A stretch of 64,000 nt of DNA from Polytrichum commune (lineage: Eukaryota; Streptophyta; Polytrichopsida; Polytrichales; Polytrichaceae): positions 29,935,554-29,999,553 of the forward strand of contig OX485803.1 in assembly GCA_950295325.1 (NCBI GenBank), read 5' to 3'. The notes under the pieces were generated by a model. It worked only from the letters and a program-made list of their open reading frames with translations, was not told the origin of the DNA and did no database searches. The position numbers were made by a program, and so were the translations under genes. Below, piece by piece: positions 32,761 through 43,520 of the stretch (position 1 is its first letter; each line of letters begins with the position of its first letter).

Positions 32761-33887
32761 AAGAATAAGTTTTTACTAAATTAGTACAGAGCATGAAGCA
32801 CTCACTGGGATATGCAAAGTATCTAGGTCAAATATCCATGTCCTGAGACAAGGTAAAAGAAACCCTAATGACCATGACCAACTCCTTCTAAATTCTCTAA
32901 TTGGATGAGAAATGAGTGGTGGTCCCATTTTATTATACACAAGGCCATCAAAACTTAGAATGATCATGTCAAAAAATGTGTGAGAAAGTGAGATAAAAGT
33001 AGCATGGAATCCTACATGTCCATAAATGGCTATTGCTTGGTGGTCACCCGGATTTTGCAACGAGAGAACCCAAATATGTTGTTTCAGTAGAAAATGAAGG
33101 TGACCACGTCAACCAAACTATCTTGAGCTACTCATGTGTATTAACACCTATATTTAGTCTTTGCATATTTTTATTTTGTATTTTCATTAAAAAAAAGCAC
33201 TACAAACTAGTCTAAGTCTGCTTTCATGATGTCCTGTGATTGTTGTGGTAAAATGTCAACATGATAGACCCAAATGTTGACTCCTCTTTCTAGTTTAACT
33301 TTAGGTCACTGACACCAATGTTGGCAGTGACAAATATGAAAGATTCATTCAAAACACTTGAGTTGGTTCCCACATTTGATAAGTTTACGTTTAACTCTAT
33401 TAGTTGCCATGGAGTTGATGGAGAGTAGAATTTGGTGGGTACATAATTGTTTGTGGAGACGTGTGGCATTGCATGCCGCATGCATGTGTGACGCAACAGT
33501 AGCCATCCAAATTCCATTATGAGGACACAGTTTCTATCGGAATAGAGAGCCCTCTACAGTAGTCTCTCCACATGCCATAGAGAAATGCCATGTCCTTTGG
33601 TTGGGAAAGGATCATGATCCCATTCACAGTGGCAATTAGAATTTTTGATGGACACACATCACTCTGAGTAATCATCTTTGTAAATGCTCAAGAACAATTG
33701 CTGCAAGTTGAATGACGTCAGATTTTGAAGTTCAATATTTGTTACAATGTGTAGTAGACATGTTACTAAGGCACACTTATTCTCAACGTAGCTTAGAGTC
33801 CCTTGCTCAACATCACACCAATCTCAAGATCTTTGAGACAAACCAAGCACAACTAGACTTATCAAAACTGGGTACTACCATCGAGAA

Positions 33888-34099
33888 TTAGACGATCACA
33901 CAAGATTCATAAGTGGGTATCATGTACTTGATGTTGATAAAAGCATCCTCTCCTCCATGTTGCTCAAACACCTCTAGAGTAGCTTGCACAAGGTCTCCCG
34001 TACATGTCTTCTTTTGTTGTGCATAATCTATGCTATCACCAATATTGACATTGGCATTCCTAAAAATATTCATGATTGGTAAGACATGCCAGTAGTATG
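33888..34099 (-). pseudogene. PACRG last-exon fragment, promoterless duplicate
   Basis: It encodes [60 protein letters not shown] and SCVIV-stop, as in the true gene except for few changes (RNDN to RNAN; YYRQL to YYWHV). Homology stops at 34,099 inside the exon, and no upstream PACRG exon follows. Created by the segmental duplication breakpoint. Confidence 0.92.
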
Positions 34100-34308
34100 A
34101 AACCCAAACATATTTAATGTATGAGAATTGTCTTACTTCACAAATTGTAATCAACATATAATTTATGAAATGTCTGAGATATGTGAGTGTATTATTTGTA
34201 ATCATAATGCACCCAATATATGAATTTTATAATAGTGGCCCCATGTAGAGGTGTGTTCTTAACATGTATAATGTGATATAAGCGCATATTGTATTTACGA
34301 TGCAAACC
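34100..34308. other. Junction filler between the two duplicate copies
   Basis: About 209 bp of AT-rich sequence between the end of PACRG homology (34,099) and the start of copy B (34,309, TATTTTAAAAGA). It matches neither side of the other junctions I examined and has no gene. Confidence 0.6.
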
Positions 34309-34775
34309 TATTTTAAAAGAAGTTACATGATGTACGTGGCTAAACTCTCTTAACAACAACTTTTTAACATAGACACAACGCTTTATGACCACCACTTTTG
34401 CTCATGGTGTGTAAACAACATAATAATACATTTGTGACACCCTTGCAACAATTTGGCAATGGTTGTGAGAGTTTTAACACAACCGTGGCACTTTCTCACA
34501 CCCACAAACCGTGCCAATTGTTACAAGTACATACCAACTATGTTGCACTTTATGGCCCTAGGTACTAAACATGTTCATTGGAATTCGGAGTACGTTAGCA
34601 TCTTGACCTTCACTTAGTGCAATTTACTGTCCGTTGGTTCTTCCAACATTGTGCACTTAGGTGTTTGATAAGTTCCTATGGGAGTGGCCTATGGTGGTGA
34701 TATTTTTCAGAATTCTGGTATTGAGGCAGGTGGTCTTCAATCATGCTGGGCGCAACAAGCAAGTAGCAAGAGACC

Positions 34776-35560
34776 GTGTCGGGTGACAACAGTTCACCCT
34801 TCAATTCTTGCAGGAATCTACTTGGCTTGTCCTTTCCCACCGAAACTGTGAAAATGGCAGACTCAAATCGTTCAGCTTCTCTCAAGGATACCCAACGTTC
34901 AATCCCCAAAGGAACCCTCCTATCTGCTATTGGTGTAACCATTGCTCTATATCTGGTCTCTGTATTCATGTTTGGAGCTGTTGCTACTCGAGATCAACTC
35001 TTGGCGGACAGGTGAATGCTCTGTTGTGCGCTTCATTCTTTAGTTTTGTTTTAGCCAACAGACTGGTTGCAGACTTACCTATAATCCCTCTTTGGCTGGA
35101 ATGTTGACGTTAATAGGGGACGACCTCTTCTCTTATTGTACGATTCTAGTGTGCACCACTGGCTGTATAGGATTCTAAAGTGGTGTTAATATTTCTAGGT
35201 TATGGACAGCAACAATTGCATGACCAGTGCCATGAGTCGTTCAAGATACGTTAATCTTTCCACTCTCGGAGCGGCTCCTTAGAGTTTGACAGGGGCTCCT
35301 CGCCTTCTTGCGGCGATAGCAATGATGACATCATCCCTGTATTGAAGTACTTTAAGGCACCTGATGATGGGGACCCTCACCTTGCAACACTCTTCATTCA
35401 CAATGCTTTATTGTGCCAGCTGCGTCACCTTGGGAATTTTAGATTTTATCACTCCTCTCATAACCATGTTCTTTCCTGCTCTGTACATACTAATTCACAA
35501 CTACTCACCACGTAATTGTTTTTTCAAAAGTGCTTCTTGCAGACCACAAAACAGGGTAGT
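34776..35560 (+). pseudogene. Cation-chloride cotransporter (CCC) gene remnant, copy 3 (two exons)
   Basis: The first exon is open here: [40 protein letters not shown], then [19 protein letters not shown] at donor GTGAAT (exon end 35,011), as in plant CCC transporters. The second exon (about 35,195-35,560) has the same TAG before SLTGAPRLLAAI as copy 2, plus a 1-nt deletion after LLAAI (GATAGCAATG versus ATAGCCAATG). The shared TAG shows that the gene was already dead before the segmental duplication. Confidence 0.82.
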
Positions 35561-35867
35561 CGTGCTCCTTGGTCCCGGAAAACTGGAATTGTTGTCCTTT
35601 ACAGACACACCATACGTTTTCAACACGCCAACATTTCAACAAATGCTAATACAACAAGAACATATTTATTATAAGCTCCACATTATATCGTGCTTTTACT
35701 TGAAAATATTACACAATTCCGGAACACCACGAGGAGTATGTAGAGAGAAACTGCATAATAATTGGCCACATCTATCCCCAGCCACTACAGATATGCTCAA
35801 AACCATCTTCGATCGTTTCGTGAAACTACCATCGCAGCGCCACCTCGACCTTCAGAATCATAAATGA

Positions 35868-36300
35868 TCAGTAGGGAAATGTGTAACCTGCACAGACAAA
35901 GGGCCAACAATTTGAGATATATAATACAACATCAACGAGGTTATTATCATGCCACGAGAGAAAGAATTAAAGTCGCAGCAGAGAGGAACTCACGTCCACA
36001 CTTGAACCCACGAAGATCCCGGCGCCCGCATTTCTTTGGGAGCTGCAACCCATTCTGCACCATCTGTGCAGGAAATGAGGACGACTTCAGCTGGTTACAC
36101 ATGCAGTTCTTGTCCGCAGCCCTCACAACGTTGCAGCACCTTGCGGATGGCGGTGGAGGGCGCGCACCCTGGATGGCACTCAGACAAGGCAAAAGCGTGT
36201 TGGGGTTGCACACACCCGCGGCGCTGGCTGATTCCGTCACCATGGCCAACACGACGAGAACACAAAAGCTCGCAACAGCAATGTGCTTCAACCCAGCCAT
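35868..36300 (-). CDS. nsLTP/DIR1-like lipid-transfer protein, gene 5 (minus member of U3)
   Basis: Exons 36,300-35,994 (307 nt) and 35,887-35,868 (20 nt), 108 residues. Leader MAGLKHIAVASFCVLVVLAM; eight cysteines in the order CNPNTLLPC, CC, CMC, KKCG, FKCG; tail YTFPY and TGA. Apart from the leader residue V it equals gene 3 over almost all of its length. All splice signals are present. Secreted lipid-binding protein, probably functional. Confidence 0.84.
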
Positions 36301-37229
36301 TGTTACTTTAGACCTTGATTCTTGCACACAATCAACCGGACGATAGCAACACTACTGTCGAGAAGGGGTGAAGGCAATGTTGGTTGTTATTGAACAATTG
36401 CTTCAACACCGTTTTATGGAGTTCGTACACAGATGCATGGTCGCTCTTAGATGTAAGTTAAAAAATAAATGAAACCACCTAACCCACCTAATTGGCTACC
36501 CACATCCCTAATTGGTGCGCTTCACCAGATTCGAGCCTCTCTACCAATTTGTCAGAATTCCTAATTAACAATTGCAGTGGTGTAGGCGAGGTGGAGGTGG
36601 AGGTGGAGGTGGAGTTGATATGTCATCAATGCGATAGCCAAGGGTGCAGGCATTGCAGGAATATAGACCCTGACTGCCTTTAGAAACGAAATTTCTCCTA
36701 CATGGCCTTACATTTCATGGCCATGTAAACTCAGAATTGCATTTTAAGCCAAAACAACTAATTCAATGCGATCTAGATAAAAGTTGAATTGGAGAAATCC
36801 TGATGATGTTTAGTTCTGTTCAGTTCGGGTCCATCCATTGCTGTTGGGGAAATGGAGCTGCCAAACCTGTATTGTAAGCCTTAGCGAAATCACTCCGAAG
36901 CCATCATTCAAGGGAAATGGGAAGACAGGAATCTTGGAAAGTCTTTCTACCTGGTTGTTGCTGTCAGAACCTCTTCATGACGAACATCAACTCACAATAT
37001 CTACAGCCGAGGCAGATAGGGCGTTGACGTTTCATCATTCTGAGAAGTTCGCGGAAGGGTTGGGAAGGGTTAATATAGCATCGATATAACGATACCACCA
37101 TGCGAGGACCATCACACTCGATCATCATTGCAGATCACGGTGAGCTCGAAGACTTCCTGTGCTCCGAGTTGCCGCAATACTACTTGCGGTACCTGAGTTG
37201 GGATTCTAGAAAAGCTGTCACGTGGAGCA

Positions 37230-37722
37230 ATGGCAAGATTCAGTGGAGCGCTAGCTGTGATCATGTGTGTACTTCTGGCCTTCACTTTCATGACGGAATC
37301 CACCGGTGCCACCGGCATCTGCAACCCCAACTCGCTGCTCCCCTGTCTGAGTGCCATCCAGGGTGCGCGCGCACCCTCGACCGCCATCCGCACTGTGCTG
37401 CAACGTGGTGAGGACCGCCGACAAGAACTGCATGTGTAACCAGCTGAAGTCATCCTCATTCCCTGCGCAGATGGTGCACAATGCCATCCAGCTCCCGAAG
37501 AAGTGCGGTCGGTGGGATCTCTGTGGCTTCAAATGCGGACGTGAGTGAATCAGTGTCTCTCTCGCCTTTCATCATCCCAACTTTGATGTTGTCGAGTGAA
37601 AATGCTGGGTTTTTTTTCAAGCATAGATTGGTAGGTATATTGACAACGTGCTACTCCTTGTAGATGATGCCTCTCACGTGAGCGTTGTTTTCTCCTCTTC
37701 AGGCTACACATTCCCTTACTGA
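37230..37722 (+). pseudogene. nsLTP gene 6 (plus member of U3), 4-bp frameshift
   Basis: The start MARFSGALAVIMCVLLAFTF and first cysteines (CNPNSLLPC) are intact. At 37,364-37,373 the sequence reads GTGCGCGCGCACC where genes 2 and 4 have GTGCGCACC: a GCGC insertion that shifts the frame and ends the protein at 37,439 before the CC, CMC, KKCG and FKCG cysteines. Downstream coding (to 37,540, then 37,703-37,722) is otherwise preserved, and DLRGFKCG has become DLCGFKCG. The lesion lies in a GC-dinucleotide run, so slippage (or an assembly error) is the simplest cause. Confidence 0.85.
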
Positions 37723-38279
37723 AAGATTCAAATTCGCAAGGCGTTGTGATGAGTCTCTTCGGCCGTTGTTGATCCCCATGTAGGCCTGGTTGGGCGGCTG
37801 ATGAGTTGGGGCTTGGTTTTGCAACACCCAATTCGTGCGTCTATTTGTTGCACGTTGTAATCCTGAGAAATGTATTGAGGCTCATTATGAATTAATATAC
37901 GTGATCATAATTATATGATACATAGCTTCTTCTTATCATTATACCCTTTCAATACATCAATCACCTCTGATATTGTCGGCGTTGACTAATTGGGGTGCTC
38001 GGTTTAGAGTCAAGTCTTTGTTCAAGGATGAGATTTCACCAAGGTGTCAGTGAGCTTTTACCAAGTTTTGAACCAAAAATGTTATATGCATTTTAAAATG
38101 TTTTCCTTGTAAGTTAATCCAAAACATTCTCACCTCTCAAAGACCTTCTTCGCCTTCTTCATCGACACTCTACAACCCAATGCTGGATCCAGGTTTCATG
38201 GCAAAATCGGAGAATTCACCTTCCCTTTACCACTCAGTGGGGTCCCCTTAATAATCTTCTTAATGAGACCCATAACTTA

Positions 38280-38540
38280 ACACCAAGAGGTTTCATGAGG
38301 AACCAAAGGTGGCTATGAATCTGATGTGGCATGAGATGAAGCCTAAAAACATCCAAGTCTTCATGTGGCAAGTGAGCACAAGTGGCCTCTCGGTTGGTAT
38401 TCGGAGTAGAAGCAGGACATGTCACAAGGGTAGATGTCTTAATTGTTTGGACATAATAGAGACCGACAAGCATTGTCTCGGGGATTACAAAGCTTTCCTA
38501 AAAAGCTTTGGAAGACTTACAAGGGCACACTAGAAGGTCT
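38280..38540 (+). pseudogene. LINE-type zinc-binding (zf-RVT) remnant, copy B
   Basis: Duplicate of 22,500-22,810: VFMWQVSTSGLSVGIRSRSR, TCHKGRCLNCLDI, DKHCLGDYKAF. It lacks the 56-bp internal repeat of copy A. Confidence 0.5.
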
Positions 38541-39179
38541 TTTGATAAGGCCCCTTGCATCTCCTAGAAAGAAATCTCCGGCATCCCCCCATGGAAGTAG
38601 TTTGTTAATAGGTATACAGTTAATATTGAGCCATGGGAACTAGTGTGCCAGTGAGGTGCTTTGTTTGGGCAATTTTGATCACCTCTAATGGAAGTTGTAC
38701 TCCCACTTTGTGCCCAATTCTCATGGTCACGCTCTGGAACTAGATTGATGTGGTCACCTTGTCCTTTCGTTTTATTTAATTCAAGTTAGATCCCCCCCCC
38801 GCGCCAATTTTTGAGTGGATAAAGAGAGAAAGATTGGTGATTGATGCTAGCATTTGTATCCTTTTTCAACCTTTTCCAATATCTTGATTGAGTCTATACT
38901 AAAAGGCATGGTTTTGGAAGGGTTGGTTGAGCTGTCAATGAGGCCGCTTCTTGGTTAGGGTTGCAAGAGGAATAGCTAAGATTTCTTTGTGGCGGTTCTT
39001 TGTGGTTGATGCGGGTGGTTGGTGCCTTCATTACATCATGGGCAACATTAAAATTATCAAGGTGTTGATTCCTAGTTGGGTTTTCTCATAATCATTTTCA
39101 TATCATTAATAAACCTTCGATGTGTGCAACAATTTGGATGAAGCATTTAGAGATTGCAATTGTTGCAAGTTATGGGATC

Positions 39180-39525
39180 AAGCATGAAGATTGGTTTATG
39201 TTTGTATAAAAAAGGAACCAACAATAAGTGGACTTACAATCCTATGGATTAATTGATGATATATTTAGAAATAATAATTGCATTAGCTTATATGGCATAT
39301 ATTATAAACTTAAATGCTCATGAGTTACATCTAGGGGATGAAAAATCCTTCAATGACTTTATTAATGAATGCTTACAGTGTCTCAGATTATGCAAATGAT
39401 AAGAGTATATTATTATTCAAAATGTACATTTGTGTACTTATGTTAATGACGGAACATGAGTGTAACTTGTATATAGATGCATGTGGTTCTTGGTATTTAA
39501 TGAAAGGAGCACCCCTAGGATTCGA
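39180..39525 (+). mobile_element. Decayed relative of the 785-bp hAT-like element, copy B
   Basis: Duplicate of 23,450-23,783. Its right terminal repeat is further decayed (GGAGCACCCCTAGG). Confidence 0.7.
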
Positions 39526-39984
39526 TTGTTAATTACACTAAAAGGTCCATGATAATTCTCTAGAGCCCACATTAAATTTCATAATGAGAATTGATGTGGT
39601 CCATGTTAATTTTCAGCCTTTGCCCAATCTCCAATCTCAAATTAGCCCAACCAAAGCATGCAATTTTCATTGTTCTGTGGCTTTTATCTAACATATGTTA
39701 GTTAGATCCTTGCTGTATTGGGATTAGGAAGCTATTGTCGCTTCAAGTTGGTTATTGCATGTAACCACCTTCTCCTTTCTTCCGGTTCAACAAGGAGAAG
39801 GTTGGCCATGGAAAAGATATGTTATTTTCATATGTAGAGGCAAGCACAATCTCAACGTAGATTAGCCATAGACTTCTAGGAAAGCTCTGAAGATCAATGA
39901 TAGAGTTCGGGCAAGTAAGTGATAGGCCAATTCCAAGGAGACACCTTCATAACATCAAGTAGCAAGCCCGGAATGACCTTCTCA

Positions 39985-40024
39985 AAAGAGCATCGAACCG
40001 GCGCATGCCGGTTTGATGCTCTTT
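39985..40024. repeat. Hairpin, copy B: 18-bp stem, GCAT loop
   Basis: AAAGAGCATCGAACCGGC pairs with GCCGGTTTGATGCTCTTT over 18 positions with one G-T pair. In copy A the tip CCGGC/GCCGG is CCAAC/GCCAA, the change expected from CpG deamination on both arms. Confidence 0.85.
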
Positions 40025-40654
40025 CAAGAGCAAAGGTAGTCTTATTATTGAGTTTTATTTAGGCTATTTTTAATCTATTTTGGTAGTTACTTTCAACACT
40101 TAGAATTAATTATGTCGGTTTCTAGGACAAAACTAATGCCAAATGATGATAAAGGTTGTCATCTAAACTAAATTACGATCTAAACAAATCTAAATAGCTA
40201 TGAAGCAATAGGAAAAGTTGGTGAGGTCAAAAAGATAGTTGCACTTTTTGGAAAAGTCTCTCGACACCCGCATTGGGAACCCCTTTGATACCGTTTTGAA
40301 GATATTATTTTTCATTAAGTATCCATTCATCTACCCTTGCGTTGCAAGTTTTTCCCTTCTTGTTGAGGTAATATTGCGGGTACTCAAAGGGTACCCTCCT
40401 AGCATTGCTACTAAATGTTATGTTGAGGATGAGGCAATAAACCGGTAGGATTCAATATTTGGAGTCTTGAATTATGACATTTGGATATCGCGAGTGAAGT
40501 GGATGAGTATGTGATGCAATTGTCTTGGTGTGTGTTGGAATTATGCTTGTGATTGCATGCACTTTGAAGTAAAGAAGAGATCGAGGTTGTATGTGAGTAA
40601 TGGCCATAAACAATGTTTGGAGTAAGTCAAATGTTCTAAGTGTGAGGGAGTGGA

Positions 40655-41995
40655 TGTAGTATAACCAAAGTCAAAGTTGAATGGTTGTGAGTAAATACTT
40701 GGCGACAGGTCAAAAGAAATGTGAAATGGAATGAGAAGTATTAAGAGATAATGCCATACCGAAGAGAGAGAGACTTTGATTAATGTTGTGGATCAAAGAG
40801 TAGCCATGAGTAAAATAATTTGAAAGCCACTAGCCTTGGAGCAAAATAAGCATTTGGTTAAAGGTTGTGTGAACTGAAGTGGAGTGAAGATAATTTGGTG
40901 ATAGATGGGGAGTGAAGAGGAGGGAATGTATGTCCCAAAAGGCTAAGTATGTTGTGACAATGGCAATAATCGCAAGTTAGTACACCTAACTTGTTGGAAG
41001 GGTGAGGTTTAATTACCAAAGGAAGGGCAATAACCTTATGAAGACTAATGATGAGTCGAGAGGGAACAAATTCCTACAAAGGGATGGAAGGCCAATAGCC
41101 TAAGTGAAAGTGAGAGGACTCAAAGAGGCCTAAGATGGGCATAGTTGATATCAGTGAGAATGATAGGCCATAGCCATGTCTTAGGCCGGGAGATAGCCAA
41201 GTGGATAGCCAAAGGGAAAGATTACAACTAGGATGTAGCCTAGTAGCCTCTACTACACCTTGTTAGGAAAGACAAAAAGTCCACATGCAGAGGTGGCAAG
41301 ACCTAAAGATACTTTGTGACAAGCTATAGGCTACCAAGGACATTACCTTGAGAGAGGAAAGACTTTACCTCATTGAAGTAAGTTTACATTCACTGTAGAA
41401 TATTTAATGAACCAAAATGGGTTATATCATATAAACAACAAAAATATAGCCTACCTCACTTAATCTATTGATATTATCTAAACCCATGTGGGTGATTCTT
41501 GAGACAAGTTGTGAGGTCCACTTGAAGATGAAGGTGGTAATCAAAGTTGTGAAGATTTGCATGATAGTTGTAAGTTAACTAAGAGAATCTAACTTTGAAA
41601 TTATCACAAGCATCATTCATGGCAATTAAAGACTATGTGGTTACTCAAAAGACATTACCCTCGATGTTGTCCTGACTATGAGCCATTGACTACTTGCCAA
41701 GCTCTTGAGCTTCACAATTGATATAGCATATGGAATTAGAGTGCTAGGAGTCCACACACATAGGACATAACCACACACAATGGAGAAGCATCAATGAATT
41801 ATAAGTGTGTGAATTAAGCCTAAGGAAGTAGAAATGAAGGAGTAAGATAGATAGATTGTTATTAGAAACCTCAATCCAATGTGTCATTAATCTTTATAAA
41901 CACTAGGTCAATTTTTCCTAAGACCTATTACCTTGGTTGTTTTCCTTGGGTTAGTTTTCAGCGAGGTTTTCAGTGATAGCAAAACCTTAACTACA
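40655..41995 (+). repeat. Old Ty3/gypsy 5' LTR, copy B, with complete 3' end
   Basis: It starts TGTAGTATAACC and ends CTTAACTACA, next to a decayed primer site. Same TGTA...TACA ends as the LTR at 55,641-57,562. Confidence 0.7.
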
Positions 41996-41998
41996 TTT

Positions 41999-42016
41999 TG
42001 GTGCTCATGCCAAGGA
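41999..42016 (+). promoter_or_regulatory. Decayed gypsy primer-binding site
   Basis: TGGTGCTCATGCCAAGGA corresponds to TGGCGCCGCTGCCGGGGA of the young element. The differences are mostly C-to-T or G-to-A, as left by methylated-cytosine decay. Confidence 0.75.
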
Positions 42017-42079
42017 ACGTTGTGGTCATATTTCAAGATCAAGTTGGAGAGGCTTAATAGCATATGATAGGTGAAAATT

Positions 42080-43520
42080 GTAAGAAACTAATACATATGA
42101 GTGTAACAAATGTAAAGGGCATGGGAGCTTATCAAATGAATGTCCAACCCCAAAAGGAATGCAAATTAAATGTACCTTTTGCATAGAAAAACATTTTGTC
42201 AAGAGTTGCTAGGATTTGAACATGAGTCATGCAATTAATCAAGTAGAGGCTAACCAACCCCTTGACATCACTAGTAGAAAACTATGCCAAAACGACTCTA
42301 AATTTTTCTTTTTCGTTTTGCGTCTAAAATTTTAGGAATTTTGGGGTGTGTAATACACCGTTGGAAAAATTATTTTCAAGACCTTTCGAACGGTATAATA
42401 CAAGCCCTCAAATTCCTAAAGTTCAATTGGTAAAACCAAAAAACAAACATGCAATCATTTAGTGAGTGCAGAGCAAGCTGGTCAAAAGAACCACAATGAG
42501 AAAATGACTCCAATTCTTTTCGCATTGTTTTCTACTACTGCATTGAGGGAAAGTCGGGCATATGCTTACTATTGGCAATGTCTACATGCGATGATTGGAT
42601 AGTCAATCTAATGATCATCTATATCAAAAAGATCATTACCAAAGCTTTGGATATTAATGACATTATCAAATTTTTAATGGGGATGTCATCTACATGAGTC
42701 CAAATCTCTCAATAAATAATCAAATTTGACCACCTATTGAAATTTGAAAATAAAATATACATTGGATATTTCCGTTTTCTAAGGTCAAGGCCCCTTAGGT
42801 CAAAATATTGGTTTCGCCCCTGCTTATGTGGAAATTGTACAAGAGGCATGACACCCCACAGTGGAATGTACTCGACAATGGAAAGAAGGTTTGCCATCTG
42901 AGAGATTAGAAGACAAGTAAACATATTACTATTCAAGAAGATGAGGGAAGAATTCATAATATTCACAAAGTGTAATATTCTAAGGTTAAGGGAGAGACCA
43001 TAGAGTACGCATTGTGGATGTTGTCACCACTAGATCCAAACAACCCTTTGTAAAAGAAATACAACAAGATGATCTAGTATTGATAGGTTTAATGCTCTAC
43101 ATAGCGAGGGAGAGACAAGCTTATTTGAATTTGTGCCAGAAAATGATGAATTAATTAGAAATCCTAACTTTCCCGCTGCAATATTAATACCCATTAAAAA
43201 CATTACCGGAAAACAGAGGCACTAAATCCAACTACAGTGACCACATTTAGGGAATCTAATCCTCCTTCTCCTTGTTAATCCTCGATCTAGTTCTAGACAA
43301 GCTAGACAAAGGCCTCAAATTAATAAAAACCCCTTTTGTCGAAACTCAGAAGTCAACTACCAAATTAACATCATCTAGATCATAGAGATCAATGGCATTA
43401 TCCAAAGATCTTCAAACCCTGCGATATAATGGAAGACTTAGATAAGATACAACCGGATTATGTAATGAGACAACTCAAATTTGTTGAAGTATAGTTTCCT
43501 TAAGGGACTTGGGTGGGTTC
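42080..43520 (+). pseudogene. Ty3/gypsy gag remnant, copy B, with CCHC knuckles
   Basis: 42,090-42,190 reads CNKCKGHGSLSNECPTPKGM and CTFCIEKHFVKSC, equivalent to knuckles 1 and 2 of the young gag; the family phrase NQVEANQP follows. A CACTA MITE interrupts it (42,269-42,540). From 42,830 LCGNC (knuckle 4) and the ITIQEDE..IHNIHK region are readable in shifting frames, then SKDLQ near 43,400. Stops and frameshifts throughout. Confidence 0.75.
42269..42540. mobile_element. CACTA MITE, 272 bp
   Basis: Left end CACTAGTAGAAAACTATG, right end CATTGTTTTCTACTACTG. The inverted repeats agree at 15 of 18 positions, and a 3-bp target duplication CAT flanks them (42,266-42,268 and 42,541-42,543). Three-bp duplications are the mark of the CACTA/EnSpm superfamily. 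No coding capacity. Confidence 0.92.

Larger units (their letters stand above)
32302..34099. repeat. Tandem segmental duplication, copy A, right part
   Basis: Matches 43,100-44,637 in the same orientation (gypsy gag end, AT-rich spacer, PACRG last exon). Copy A has about 300 bp at 33,150-33,420 that copy B lacks. The next segment, 34,309 onward, is the start of copy B, so this is the inner breakpoint of the duplication. Confidence 0.88.
35345..38246. repeat. nsLTP-pair unit, copy U3
   Basis: Third copy of the unit, close to U2. Minus gene intact, plus gene frameshifted. Confidence 0.9.
34309..41812. repeat. Tandem segmental duplication, copy B, left part
   Basis: Same order as 18,542-26,806. 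It lacks the Tourist MITE and the poly-A run. It continues into gypsy gag and, at 43,100-44,637, into the right part of the duplicated unit, then on into full PACRG. Confidence 0.9.

Noticed and set aside
33033-33215. 60-codon ORF present in both duplicates (HPDFATREPKYVV)
   Set aside because: The end of the frame differs between copies and it lies in decayed gypsy-flanking DNA; conserved only because the duplication is recent.
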